From CAVPGH01 sp046726955 (lineage in GTDB: Bacteria; Acidobacteriota; Vicinamibacteria; Fen-336), in NCBI GenBank assembly GCA_046726955.1, contig JBKPBQ010000037.1, positions 1 to 21,637 on the forward strand: 21,637 nucleotides of DNA, given 5' to 3'. Below, one piece after another: positions 1-7,435 of the stretch (positions are counted from its first letter, which is position 1; each line of letters starts with the position of its first letter). Under the pieces are notes generated by a model. It made no database searches and was not told the DNA's origin. It was given only the letters and a program-made list of their open reading frames with translations. A program made the position numbers and the translations under genes.

Positions 1-11
1 ATAAGAGACAG
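1..11. other. Residual Nextera mosaic-end adapter at contig edge
   Basis: The first 11 bases, ATAAGAGACAG, equal the 3' end of the Nextera/Tn5 transposon mosaic end (AGATGTGTATAAGAGACAG). Chance occurrence of exactly this 11-mer at base 1 is very unlikely, so I read it as untrimmed library adapter and not genome sequence. Genomic sequence would then begin at about base 12, and the first three codons of the reading frame running through this stretch should not be trusted. Confidence 0.85.
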
Positions 12-1338
12 GTCGGCCACCGACTATCTCGCCGGCCGCTACATGGGCGAGTTCGTGTGGCTGCCGGTCGCCTTGCACCCCGAGCCCCGCACCGCCCTCG
101 TGATCAGCTACGGGCTCGGAACCACCGCGCGCGCGCTGACCGACACGAAGGAGCTGACGGCGATCGACGTGGTGGACGTCTCCGCCGACGTCCTGAAGCT
201 GAGCGGTCTGCGCTGGACGGACGCCGCCGCCAATCCCTTGCGCGACCCGCGGGTCTCCGTGCACGTGGACGACGGGCGCTACTTCCTGCTCAGCACCACC
301 CGCCGCTACGACGTGATCACCGGCGAGCCGCCGCCTCCGAAGAGCGCCGGCATCGTCAATCTCTACTCGCGCGAGTTCTTCCACCTGATGCGCGAGCGCC
401 TCACCGACGGGGGGATCGCCTCCTATTGGCTGCCCGTCCTGCACTTCGAAGGCTGGGAAGCGCTGTCGGTGATCAAGGGCTTCTGCGACGTGTTCTCCGA
501 CTGCTCGCTCTGGACCGGATACGGGCACGAGTGGCTGCTCGTGGGCACGCGGGGCGCGCGCGGCCCTGCTTCCGACGATCGGTTGACGAGGCAGTGGAGC
601 GACCCCGCCGTCGCCGGCTGGATGCGCGCCGCGGGCTTCGAGTCGCCGGCCGACCTCGGCGCGACCTTCATGGCGGACGCGCCTCTGCTGGCGGAGCTGA
701 CAGCCGACTCGCTTCCGCTGGTCGACGACTACCCCTATCGCCTCGACCCCGCGATCGTCAGCCCCGCCGTCTCTCCGGTCTACAAGCGGCTGATGGAGAT
801 GGGACCGGCGCGCGAGCGGTTCGGCTCGAGCGCGTTCGTTCGCGGGCTCTGGCCGTCGTCGTGGACGGAGCGCACGCTCGCCGCGTTCCCGCGCCGCGCG
901 CTCGTGGACCGGATCGCCTGGGCCGTCGAGCGCGTCGCTCCCCCCATCGGCTTGCCGGATCTCGAGCCGGCACTCGCTCCGGGAGGCCCCGAAGCGGTCG
1001 CGCTCTGGTATCTCGGCAGCAGCGTCGAGGAGCAGTCGGCCGCCGCGCAGGCAGCCGGCGACGGTGCCGCTCCCGAGCGGCTCGAGCTCGCGGCGATGGC
1101 CATGCTCGCGCGCCGCGATTACGTCGCCGCGGACGGGCTCCTGGCGCAGGTCGAGCCCTACGCCCAGCACGCGCCGCGTCTCCGGCGCTGGCGGATCCTC
1201 GCCCTGGCGCTCGCCGGAGAGAAGGAGCGCGCCGCGCGCCTGCTCGCCGACTCCGGCCCTCTCGTCGCCCGGTCGCCCGAGGACCGGGAGGAGTGGACCT
1301 GGCTCGCGAAGCGATTCGAGCTCGGCTCGCCGCGCTGA
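1..1338 (+). CDS. Spermidine-synthase-like methyltransferase-fold protein, 5' partial
   Basis: The frame is open from the window start. The first Met, at base 43, lies inside a conserved stretch (Arg-Tyr-Met ... Leu-His-Pro), so the true start lies off the window. Counting from that Met, the SAM/dcSAM-binding strand-loop with G-L-G-T-T is near residues 18-32, the acidic end of strand 2 (DVVDVS) near 42-47, DDGRYF near 76-81, and a Y-D-V-I-x-x-E-P motif near 89-96 followed by NLYSREFF, which is typical of spermidine-synthase-like proteins. The usual catalytic Asp of the aminopropyltransferase motif is Glu or absent, so true spermidine synthesis is doubtful. Residues about 300-425 are Ala/Leu/Arg-rich helices resembling TPR. 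In many bacteria this domain is the C-terminal part of a membrane protein fused to MFS-like helices; whether that holds here cannot be seen. It ends 25 bp from the convergent kinase gene. Confidence 0.8.
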   Translation: MRDRSATDYLAGRYMGEFVWLPVALHPEPRTALVISYGLGTTARALTDTKELTAIDVVDVSADVLKLSGLRWTDAAANPLRDPRVSVHVDDGRYFLLSTTRRYDVITGEPPPPKSAGIVNLYSREFFHLMRERLTDGGIASYWLPVLHFEGWEALSVIKGFCDVFSDCSLWTGYGHEWLLVGTRGARGPASDDRLTRQWSDPAVAGWMRAAGFESPADLGATFMADAPLLAELTADSLPLVDDYPYRLDPAIVSPAVSPVYKRLMEMGPARERFGSSAFVRGLWPSSWTERTLAAFPRRALVDRIAWAVERVAPPIGLPDLEPALAPGGPEAVALWYLGSSVEEQSAAAQAAGDGAAPERLELAAMAMLARRDYVAADGLLAQVEPYAQHAPRLRRWRILALALAGEKERAARLLADSGPLVARSPEDREEWTWLAKRFELGSPR

Positions 1339-1363
1339 ACGGGCTACCGGGCGCGCGACTCGA

Positions 1364-4096
1364 TCAGGGCGTCTTCCGGCGCGGCGGAGCGACACCCGGC
1401 AGTCCCTCGGCAATCATCAGGCTCCCGGACTGCTCGAGCGTGGAGAGCGTCAGGCGACGGCCGTCCGGTGCGATCCCGAAGGACTCGGTCACGTAGGCAG
1501 AGGAGAAGCCGGCGAGCGGGCGGCGCGTGCCCGCGCTGTCGCGGCCCGGCAAGAAGTCCTGGACGAACACGCCGGAGCGCCCCTGCGCGTCCATCGCCAC
1601 GAACGCGATCGCGCGCCCGTCCGGCATCCACCGCGTGCGGCCGAGGACGATGTTCGGTGCGCTCAGCCGGTAGGCGATCTCGATCTCGAACGGCACGACC
1701 TTCCCGGAGTCGATCTCCACGACCCGGATCTGATTGCGAAGGGCCACGCGGTTGAACCGGACGGCCAGGGCGTAGCGGCCGTCGGGCGAGACCTCCGGGT
1801 TCGAGTGCGGGCCGGCCAGCAGCCGCCGGGCGCCGCTGCCGTCGGTACGGGTCTTCCAGATGCCGATCGCCTCGGGGTCCGGGTCGTCATCCGTGTAGAC
1901 GATCCACCCGTCGCGCGTCATCGTCGGGTTCTCCGCGCCCTTGCCGCCCTTGGTGATCTGCCGGGCGCCGCTGCCGTCGACGTTGGCGATCCAGATCTCC
2001 AGGCCGCCGCTCCGGCCCGAGCTCCACACGATCTGCCGGCCGTCGGGCGTGAAGGCCGGATCCCAGTCGTCCGCGGGGTCGTCGGTGATCTGCCGGAGGG
2101 CGCCCGTCTTCGTGGACAGCAGCGACAGGTCCAGGTTGCCGCTGCGGTTGGAGGAGAACACGATCTGCTCGCCGTCGGGCGAGTAGGCCGGCTGGCGATC
2201 GACGCTGCGACCGCGCGTGAGCGCCCGCTCGCCGTACGGCCCCGGACCGAGGCCAACCTCGATCAGCTTCTGGCGCTCTTCGACGGAGTCGAAGACGATT
2301 TGTCCCGGGCCGATCGCGTCGAGGACCGGCGACACGAAGGAGTTGCCGCCGGCCGGGAAGAGATCGGCGGCCCAGAAGAACAGCCGCTCGCGGCCGCTCC
2401 GCGTGTCGAGGCCCATCACCCGGCTCTGGGCGGCGGTCAGGTTGCCCATGGCGCTCTCGCTCTGGGCCACCACGATCTCGCGGCCGTCGCCGAGGTAGAC
2501 GGGAGCCGAGAGCGGGAGCGACGCGTCCCCGCCCGCCCACGTCCGCTCGCGGCCGCTCGCGACGTCCACGAGGATGACACCGGAGCGCACGGCCGTGCTC
2601 GCGACGTTGGCGCGCGTCACCGCGATCGACCCTCCGTCCGGCGACCAGCGCACGCCGAAGAGGATGGCGTTCTCGAGCTCCAGGAGACGTCGCTCCTTCT
2701 GGCCCTGGAGGTCGGACACGTAGAGCCCGGCGAAGGAGCGGCCCGGCTCCGTCCGCGTGCGCACGAAGACGACCTGTCGCCCGTCGGGCGACCAGTCGGC
2801 GTCCACCGCGTCGTGGACGAGCTTTCGCGGCTCGCCGCCGACGAGGGCCACCCGGTAGACGGACTGCGACTGGCCCTCGTCGCGCACGAACAGGACGCTC
2901 GACCCGTCGGGCGAGAAGCGCGCGAGGCGATCCGGACCGGAGGTGAGCGCCTGCTCGCCCCCGCCCGCAAGCTGCTTGATCCAGATACGCGAAACGCCGT
3001 CGCGCGTGGAGGTGAAGGCCACGAGCCGGCCGTCCGGCGCCGCGGTGGGCTCGGTGTCGGTCCCGGAGAAGGTGAGACGCCTCGTCTTCGCCGGCACCGG
3101 GGAGCCCACCGGACGCAGAAGGGCGACGCCGAGGGCACCCACGACCAGTCCCGCGAGCAGCAAGGCGAGTCCCCGCCACCTCCGGAGCATCGATATCGGT
3201 CCCCGCGACGCCAGCGCGAGGGTCGGGCGACTGCTGACGGCGATCGACCCGCTCGCGGTCCTGAGGTCGAACGCGAGGTCGCGCGCGGACTGGAAGCGAT
3301 CCTCGGGCCGCTTCTCCAGGCAGTGGGCGATGATGGGAGCGAGCCCGGGGGCCGCGGCCGTCACGGTCGGCGGCAGCTCGGGAACGTCCTCCCGCAGGAT
3401 CGCCGTCATCGTCTCGGCCGCGGTGTCGCGCTTCCAGGCGCGGGTGCCCGTCGCCATCTCGTAGACGAGGGACCCGAACGCGAAGATGTCCGCGCGGTGG
3501 GTGATGGGGTCCCCGCGCACCTGCTCGGGCGACATGTAGCTCACCGTCCCCACGATCATCCCGGGATCGGTGCGCGAGAGCGTCGGCGAGTGGGTGTCGT
3601 CGGCCGCGGGCAGCAGCGGGTTCTGCCTGGCCAGGCCGAAGTCGAGGATCTTCAGGTGCCCGTCATTCGTGAGGAAGACGTTCTCCGGCTTCAGGTCGCG
3701 GTGGACGATCCCCTTGTCGTGCGCGGCCGCGAGCCCCTGCGCGATCTGCGTCGCGTACTCGAGGACCTTCCGCACGGGCAGCGCCCCGTGGACGAGAAGC
3801 TCGCGCAGGGCCTCTCCCTCGAGCAGCTCCATGACCGCGTAGTCGACGCCGTCGTCCGTGCCGACGTCGTGGATGGCGAGGATGTTCGGATGGGAGAGGG
3901 CCGCGACGGCCCTCGCTTCGCGCCTGAATCGCGCGAGGGCGTCGGGATCGGCGGCGAGCCGCGCGGGCAGGACCTTGACCGCGACCTCGCGATCGAGCCT
4001 GGAGTCGCGGGCGCGATAGACCTCGCCCATCCCTCCCGCCCCCAGGGATCCCACGATACGGTAGGTTCCGAGCTGCATCCCAGGTGAGAACGGCAT
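1364..4096 (-). CDS. Ser/Thr protein kinase with TM segment and TolB-like beta-propeller
   Basis: This is a 910-residue Hanks-type (PknB-like) kinase. The cytoplasmic kinase domain covers about residues 12-280 and has every catalytic element: glycine loop G-A-G-G-M-G-E-V (19-26), ATP lysine K41, helix-C glutamate E60, HRDLKPEN with D134 and N139, DFG at 152-154, and an SPE-type motif at 189-191. A single hydrophobic segment (about 309-327) follows. Residues 330-910 form a WD40/PD40 beta-propeller with roughly ten S-P-D-G or P-D-G-R blade motifs, probably extracytoplasmic. The layout matches the many receptor-like kinases of Acidobacteriota and Gemmatimonadota that are thought to sense an external ligand through the propeller. 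No Shine-Dalgarno precedes the ATG, but the next Met (residue 7) has none either, and family members usually begin with this MPxSPG-type sequence. The substrate is unknown. Confidence 0.93.
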   Translation of the reverse strand: MPFSPGMQLGTYRIVGSLGAGGMGEVYRARDSRLDREVAVKVLPARLAADPDALARFRREARAVAALSHPNILAIHDVGTDDGVDYAVMELLEGEALRELLVHGALPVRKVLEYATQIAQGLAAAHDKGIVHRDLKPENVFLTNDGHLKILDFGLARQNPLLPAADDTHSPTLSRTDPGMIVGTVSYMSPEQVRGDPITHRADIFAFGSLVYEMATGTRAWKRDTAAETMTAILREDVPELPPTVTAAAPGLAPIIAHCLEKRPEDRFQSARDLAFDLRTASGSIAVSSRPTLALASRGPISMLRRWRGLALLLAGLVVGALGVALLRPVGSPVPAKTRRLTFSGTDTEPTAAPDGRLVAFTSTRDGVSRIWIKQLAGGGEQALTSGPDRLARFSPDGSSVLFVRDEGQSQSVYRVALVGGEPRKLVHDAVDADWSPDGRQVVFVRTRTEPGRSFAGLYVSDLQGQKERRLLELENAILFGVRWSPDGGSIAVTRANVASTAVRSGVILVDVASGRERTWAGGDASLPLSAPVYLGDGREIVVAQSESAMGNLTAAQSRVMGLDTRSGRERLFFWAADLFPAGGNSFVSPVLDAIGPGQIVFDSVEERQKLIEVGLGPGPYGERALTRGRSVDRQPAYSPDGEQIVFSSNRSGNLDLSLLSTKTGALRQITDDPADDWDPAFTPDGRQIVWSSGRSGGLEIWIANVDGSGARQITKGGKGAENPTMTRDGWIVYTDDDPDPEAIGIWKTRTDGSGARRLLAGPHSNPEVSPDGRYALAVRFNRVALRNQIRVVEIDSGKVVPFEIEIAYRLSAPNIVLGRTRWMPDGRAIAFVAMDAQGRSGVFVQDFLPGRDSAGTRRPLAGFSSAYVTESFGIAPDGRRLTLSTLEQSGSLMIAEGLPGVAPPRRKTP

Positions 4097-4105
4097 CGAG
4101 CGCGG

Positions 4106-4134
4106 ATGCTAGCCCGACGCGTGTACGGGGACAA
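4106..4134 (-). promoter_or_regulatory. Possible promoter of the kinase gene, near-leaderless
   Basis: Read on the minus strand, TTGTCC (4134-4129) and TAGCAT (4111-4106) are separated by 17 nt, each matching four of six consensus sigma70-type bases. The start point would fall at about 4099, only 0-4 nt before the ATG at 4096. With no Shine-Dalgarno visible, this points to a leaderless mRNA. Evidence is by eye only. Confidence 0.3.
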
Positions 4135-4165
4135 ACCACGCCGGCCAACGTCGGAACATCCCGGG

Positions 4166-4195
4166 TTAACGCTCCGAACTCTCGACGGATACAAT
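4166..4195 (+). promoter_or_regulatory. Probable sigma70-type promoter of the 4239 amidohydrolase
   Basis: TTAACG (4166-4171) and TACAAT (4190-4195) are spaced by 18 nt, matching four and five of six consensus bases. This AT-rich patch stands out in GC-rich DNA. Transcription would start near 4202, giving a leader of about 37 nt that carries a 12-bp palindrome and a GAGG ribosome-binding site (4225-4228) ten bases before the ATG. Confidence 0.5.
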
Positions 4196-4210
4196 CTGCG
4201 GCGCACGAGT

Positions 4211-4222
4211 TCACTCGAGTGA
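4211..4222. promoter_or_regulatory. 12-bp perfect palindrome, candidate operator in a 5' leader
   Basis: TCACTCGAGTGA is identical to its own reverse complement. It sits between the predicted transcription start (about 4202) and the Shine-Dalgarno of the amidohydrolase gene, a position where a bound repressor would block elongation or initiation. The regulator is not known and no second copy was noticed in other intergenic gaps. Confidence 0.35.
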
Positions 4223-4238
4223 TCGAGGTCGTCCCGCG

Positions 4239-5384
4239 ATGAGGACGCGAGCGGCGGTCGTGATGCTCTGCCTGGCCACCCTGGCCCGGGGCGAGGATCC
4301 GCCCGTCGTCTACCCGGGACCGCAGGACGCTCCTCCGGGCGACCGCTTCGACCCGGGGGAGCTCCAATCGACCCTCGTGGTTCCCGAGACCCCCGTGCGG
4401 CGGTTTCGCTATCCGGTGATCGACGCCCACAGCCACGCCTACGCGAAGACGCCCGAGGCCGTGGCCGAGTGGGTGAAGCTCATGGACCGGGTCAACGTAC
4501 GGACCTCCTACGTCCTGACGGGGGCCACCGGCGGCGAGTTCAAGCGGCTCCACGCGCAGTACGCCGCGGCCCATCCCGGCCGCTTCGTGATGTTCGCGGG
4601 CTTCGACCGCGAGCGTGTCGCCGCCGCCGACTACGGCGAGCGGTTGCGACGAGCGCTGCGCGACGACGTCACCGCGGGCGCGGCCGGGCTCGGCGAGCTG
4701 ACCGACAAGGGGATCGGGCTCGTGCGCGACGGCGACACGAGCTACTTCATCGACGATGCTCGGTTCGACCCGCTCTGGGACGAGGCCGGCCGTCTGGGCG
4801 TGCCCGTCTTCGTCCACATCGCGGAGCCGGCCGCCTTCTACGAGGCTCCCGACGAGCGGAACGACCTGCGGCGCTCGGCCCACTGGTCGCTCTACGAGAA
4901 GGGCACTCCCGGATTCGCGGCGCTCCAGCAGTCGTTCGAGCGCGTGCTCGAGCGGCACCGCGGAACGCGCTTCGTGGCCGTCCACGCCTTCAATCTCGCC
5001 AACGACCTCTCGGCGGTGGGAAGGCTGCTCGACCGCCACCCGAACGTGGACGTCGACTTCGCGGCCCGGATGTGGGAGCTGGGACGGCAGCCGCGGAATG
5101 CCCGACGGTTCTTCGAGAAGTACCAGGGCCGCATCCTCTTCGGCACCGACAACGATCCCGACCTCGCCATGTACCTCGCCCACGTGCGCCAGCTCGAGAC
5201 CGAGGACGAGTGGTTCTGGTCCGCCGACGCCGAATGGTGGCGCAGCTACGGGATGGCCCTGGCCGCGGACGTCTTGAAGAGGGTCTATCGCACGAACGCC
5301 GAGCGGTGGACCGGCCTCGAGAAGAGGAAGGCCCTCATTCCGGCTCCGCTTCCAGCAGCAGGTGACGGCGGAACGCCACGGTGA
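4239..5384 (+). CDS. Secreted amidohydrolase, amidohydrolase-2-type TIM barrel
   Basis: This 381-residue metal-dependent hydrolase or decarboxylase belongs to the amidohydrolase superfamily. A short N-terminal hydrophobic stretch after MRTR (residues 1-18) looks like a signal peptide, so an extracytoplasmic location is likely. Metal and catalytic residues are in the expected order: IDAHSH with H64 and H66, E153 in LGELTD, H193 in VHIAEP, H249 in VAVHAF, and D304 in FGTDND. The combination HxH, H, H, D with Glu in place of the carbamylated Lys resembles the amidohydrolase-2 (COG2159, ACMSD-like) branch; the substrate cannot be told. GAGG at 4225-4228 supports the start. The last 16 codons overlap the 3' end of the convergent GH36 gene by 50 bp, and the C-terminal tail (Pro/Ala/Gly-rich) is probably not part of the fold. 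Confidence 0.88.
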   Translation: MRTRAAVVMLCLATLARGEDPPVVYPGPQDAPPGDRFDPGELQSTLVVPETPVRRFRYPVIDAHSHAYAKTPEAVAEWVKLMDRVNVRTSYVLTGATGGEFKRLHAQYAAAHPGRFVMFAGFDRERVAAADYGERLRRALRDDVTAGAAGLGELTDKGIGLVRDGDTSYFIDDARFDPLWDEAGRLGVPVFVHIAEPAAFYEAPDERNDLRRSAHWSLYEKGTPGFAALQQSFERVLERHRGTRFVAVHAFNLANDLSAVGRLLDRHPNVDVDFAARMWELGRQPRNARRFFEKYQGRILFGTDNDPDLAMYLAHVRQLETEDEWFWSADAEWWRSYGMALAADVLKRVYRTNAERWTGLEKRKALIPAPLPAAGDGGTPR

Positions 5385-7392
5385 GCCGCGCCTGGGGTCC
5401 GCTCACCGTCCCGAGGTCCTTGCCGTCGACGTAGTCGCGGACGCGGTAGCGTCGTCCCGCGGCGAGACCGCGCAGCTCGAGGGCGCCCGTGAAGCGGGGA
5501 GCGAAGAAGGCGTAGTAGAAGGTGTCGCCCTTGCGGATGGCGTGGGCCTCGGGCCGATCGAAGCCGATGTCGTAGAGCCCGCCGAGGTACTCGCCCCGGC
5601 TCAGCTTCTTCTCCGCGTCGAGGCCCGTCCAGAAGGCCCACGCCTTCTCGCGCGCGGGAGTCAGCAGGAGCTTGGGGTCCTTCTTGCCGGGGGCGCCGGG
5701 CCAGGCGAACTGCGTGCCGATCACTCCGCCGATGCCGAAGGTCGAGGCGAAGTCCTCTCCGCCCTCGGACAGCTCGACGTGATCGCCGAAGTAGGCGGTC
5801 TCGGGGCCGGTGAGGGCCCGGAGCGTCTTGCCTTTCAGGCGCACCTGCCAGGAGCTCTCGGGGTCCGAGGCCACCGTCATGTTGAGGTAGGGCAGCGTGA
5901 AGACCGAGTACGCGGTGCCGCAGGGACAGATCTCCACCACGGCCTCGGCCTTGGCCGCGGTCGCCGCGTCGAAGATGGCCTTGAAGAAGCCCGGCACTCC
6001 TTCGACGGACTCCTCGGGCCTCTCGTGGTTGTGAGCGGGGTTGCGGCAGGGAGGCGCGCCGTTGAGGTGCTGGCCGTCGATCTTGAGGCCGTCGAACCCC
6101 CAGTCGGCGATCGCCTTTCGCGCGAAGGCCGCGGCCTCCGCGCGCACGGGTGGATAAGCGGGGCAGAGGTAGAGCGAGTCCCACCAGGTGATCTTGCGCG
6201 GCGCTCCCTGCTCGTCAAGCAGAAGCTGCTCGGGATGCTCCCGGTGCAGCGGCGTCCCGGGGTCCACCGCCAGCGGCGTCCACCAGAGCTGGGCCTTCAG
6301 GCCTTGCTCGTGGATGCGGTCGACGAGCGCCTTCATGTCCGCGTCGCCGTTCGGGAACTTGCGGGGGACGGGCACCCACTCGCCCTCGGCCACCTGCCAG
6401 CCGTCGTCGAGCGTCGCCCATCGGAAGCCGAGGCGCTTGGCCACGGGGAGCGTGCCTACGACCTGGTCCGGAGTGAAGTCGCGGCCGTAGCCCCACGCGC
6501 ACCAGATCGGCTCGTAGGCGCTCGCCGGCGCCCGGGGCTGCACGAGGCCCTGGCGCGTCATGAGCGCGCGATAGTCCGAGAGGGGCTGGAAGTGGTCGCC
6601 GCGGTGTACGGCGACGAACGTCCGCAAGGTGTCAAAGGCCTCGCCGGGCCGGAGCGTCCGGGCGCGCTTCTCGCGGACCGCGAGCGTCGCCTCTTTCGCC
6701 GTCGGCATCGCCACGGGCAGGGAGACGAGCTTGGGCACGACCTCCACATGTCCGACTGCAATCCCGACGTCGCGCCGCCACACGTCCACGACCGGCGTTC
6801 CGCCCCCGTAGTCGGAGCCGTTCATGCCGAGGAAGTTCTCCTGGGCAAACCCCTTCCTCAGGGGGAGCACCCAGTCCGGCCTCGACGGGTAGGAGCCGCT
6901 CTGGAAGGACCAGAAGGACGGCGTGGCACCCTCCACCGCGGAGAGCGCATGCGCGTTGCTCGTCCACCCGCCGACCGTCAGCTCGCGGGCGCCGATGTTC
7001 CGGTAGCGCGTGCTGACGAGGGCCAACCGGGGAAGGTCGTCGCGTACGTCGATGGTGACGGTCTTCTCGAGACCCTCCGTTTCCGCTCGTCCGACGATCG
7101 TCAGCCGACGGCCGGAGCCGAGCGCGTCCTCGATCGGCCGCTCCTCGTCGCCCACACGAGCGAAGTCGGTCACCTCCTTGCCGGCGACCGTCAGGTACTC
7201 CGAGGGGCGATACGGTCCGAGGAGCGTTTCCCGGCCTTCGAACGTCGCGACGACGCGCGTCCACAGCCGGCCGTCGAGCTCGAGCCGAAGGGGGCCGCTT
7301 TCGACGCGGACGGGGTCGCGTGCCGGAGGGAGCGACGGGGTCGGTGCGCCGGCCGGCAGTGCCGTTGCGAAGAGAAGCGCCGCGAGCACCAT
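5335..7392 (-). CDS. Alpha-galactosidase-like glycoside hydrolase, GH36/melibiase type
   Basis: This 685-residue protein has the clan GH-D layout: an N-terminal beta-sandwich (about 25-285), a TIM barrel (about 290-570) and a C-terminal beta domain (about 590-685). The barrel holds WCAWGYGRDF (297-306), LDDGW (328-332), the nucleophile motif FDGLKIDGQ with D439, and the likely acid/base D510 in VASDPESSW. These fit retaining alpha-galactosidases and relatives; other alpha-glycoside specificities are possible. The N-terminus is hydrophobic but lacks an obvious basic n-region, so export is likely rather than certain. A -10-like TACAAT ends seven nt before the ATG, suggesting a leaderless transcript. 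It is divergent from the aldolase/kinase pair, which suggests a shared carbohydrate pathway. Confidence 0.88.
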   Translation of the reverse strand: MVLAALLFATALPAGAPTPSLPPARDPVRVESGPLRLELDGRLWTRVVATFEGRETLLGPYRPSEYLTVAGKEVTDFARVGDEERPIEDALGSGRRLTIVGRAETEGLEKTVTIDVRDDLPRLALVSTRYRNIGARELTVGGWTSNAHALSAVEGATPSFWSFQSGSYPSRPDWVLPLRKGFAQENFLGMNGSDYGGGTPVVDVWRRDVGIAVGHVEVVPKLVSLPVAMPTAKEATLAVREKRARTLRPGEAFDTLRTFVAVHRGDHFQPLSDYRALMTRQGLVQPRAPASAYEPIWCAWGYGRDFTPDQVVGTLPVAKRLGFRWATLDDGWQVAEGEWVPVPRKFPNGDADMKALVDRIHEQGLKAQLWWTPLAVDPGTPLHREHPEQLLLDEQGAPRKITWWDSLYLCPAYPPVRAEAAAFARKAIADWGFDGLKIDGQHLNGAPPCRNPAHNHERPEESVEGVPGFFKAIFDAATAAKAEAVVEICPCGTAYSVFTLPYLNMTVASDPESSWQVRLKGKTLRALTGPETAYFGDHVELSEGGEDFASTFGIGGVIGTQFAWPGAPGKKDPKLLLTPAREKAWAFWTGLDAEKKLSRGEYLGGLYDIGFDRPEAHAIRKGDTFYYAFFAPRFTGALELRGLAAGRRYRVRDYVDGKDLGTVSGPQARLTVAFRRHLLLEAEPE

Positions 7393-7435
7393 GGGGTCGA
7401 TTGTAGCCGCCGCCTGCTAGACTCCCGCAATTGCA
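7393..7435. promoter_or_regulatory. 43-bp divergent promoter region, GH36 versus aldolase
   Basis: Both genes must start transcription inside or very near this gap. On the minus strand TACAAT (7405-7400) lies seven nt before the GH36 ATG, placing the start point at about the ATG itself. On the plus strand TGC-TAGACT (7415-7423) reads as an extended -10 element, placing the start near 7430, six nt before the aldolase ATG at 7436. Neither gene shows a Shine-Dalgarno. A short palindrome GCAATTGC (7427-7434) touches the aldolase start. Confidence 0.45.

Noticed and set aside
1339..1363. Terminator between the spermidine-synthase-like and kinase genes
   Set aside because: The 25-bp gap has no convincing inverted repeat.
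1700..2900. Recurring short CCGTCGGGCGA-type repeats as a possible repeat array
   Set aside because: They are the codons of the S-P-D-G blade motifs of the kinase's propeller, spaced irregularly, not a CRISPR or other DNA repeat.
1064..4087. Long open frame (1007 codons) opposite the Ser/Thr kinase gene
   Set aside because: Rich in Arg, Gly, Asp, Val, His with no recognisable domain; it mirrors the kinase gene, whose motifs are complete. High GC leaves antisense frames free of stops.
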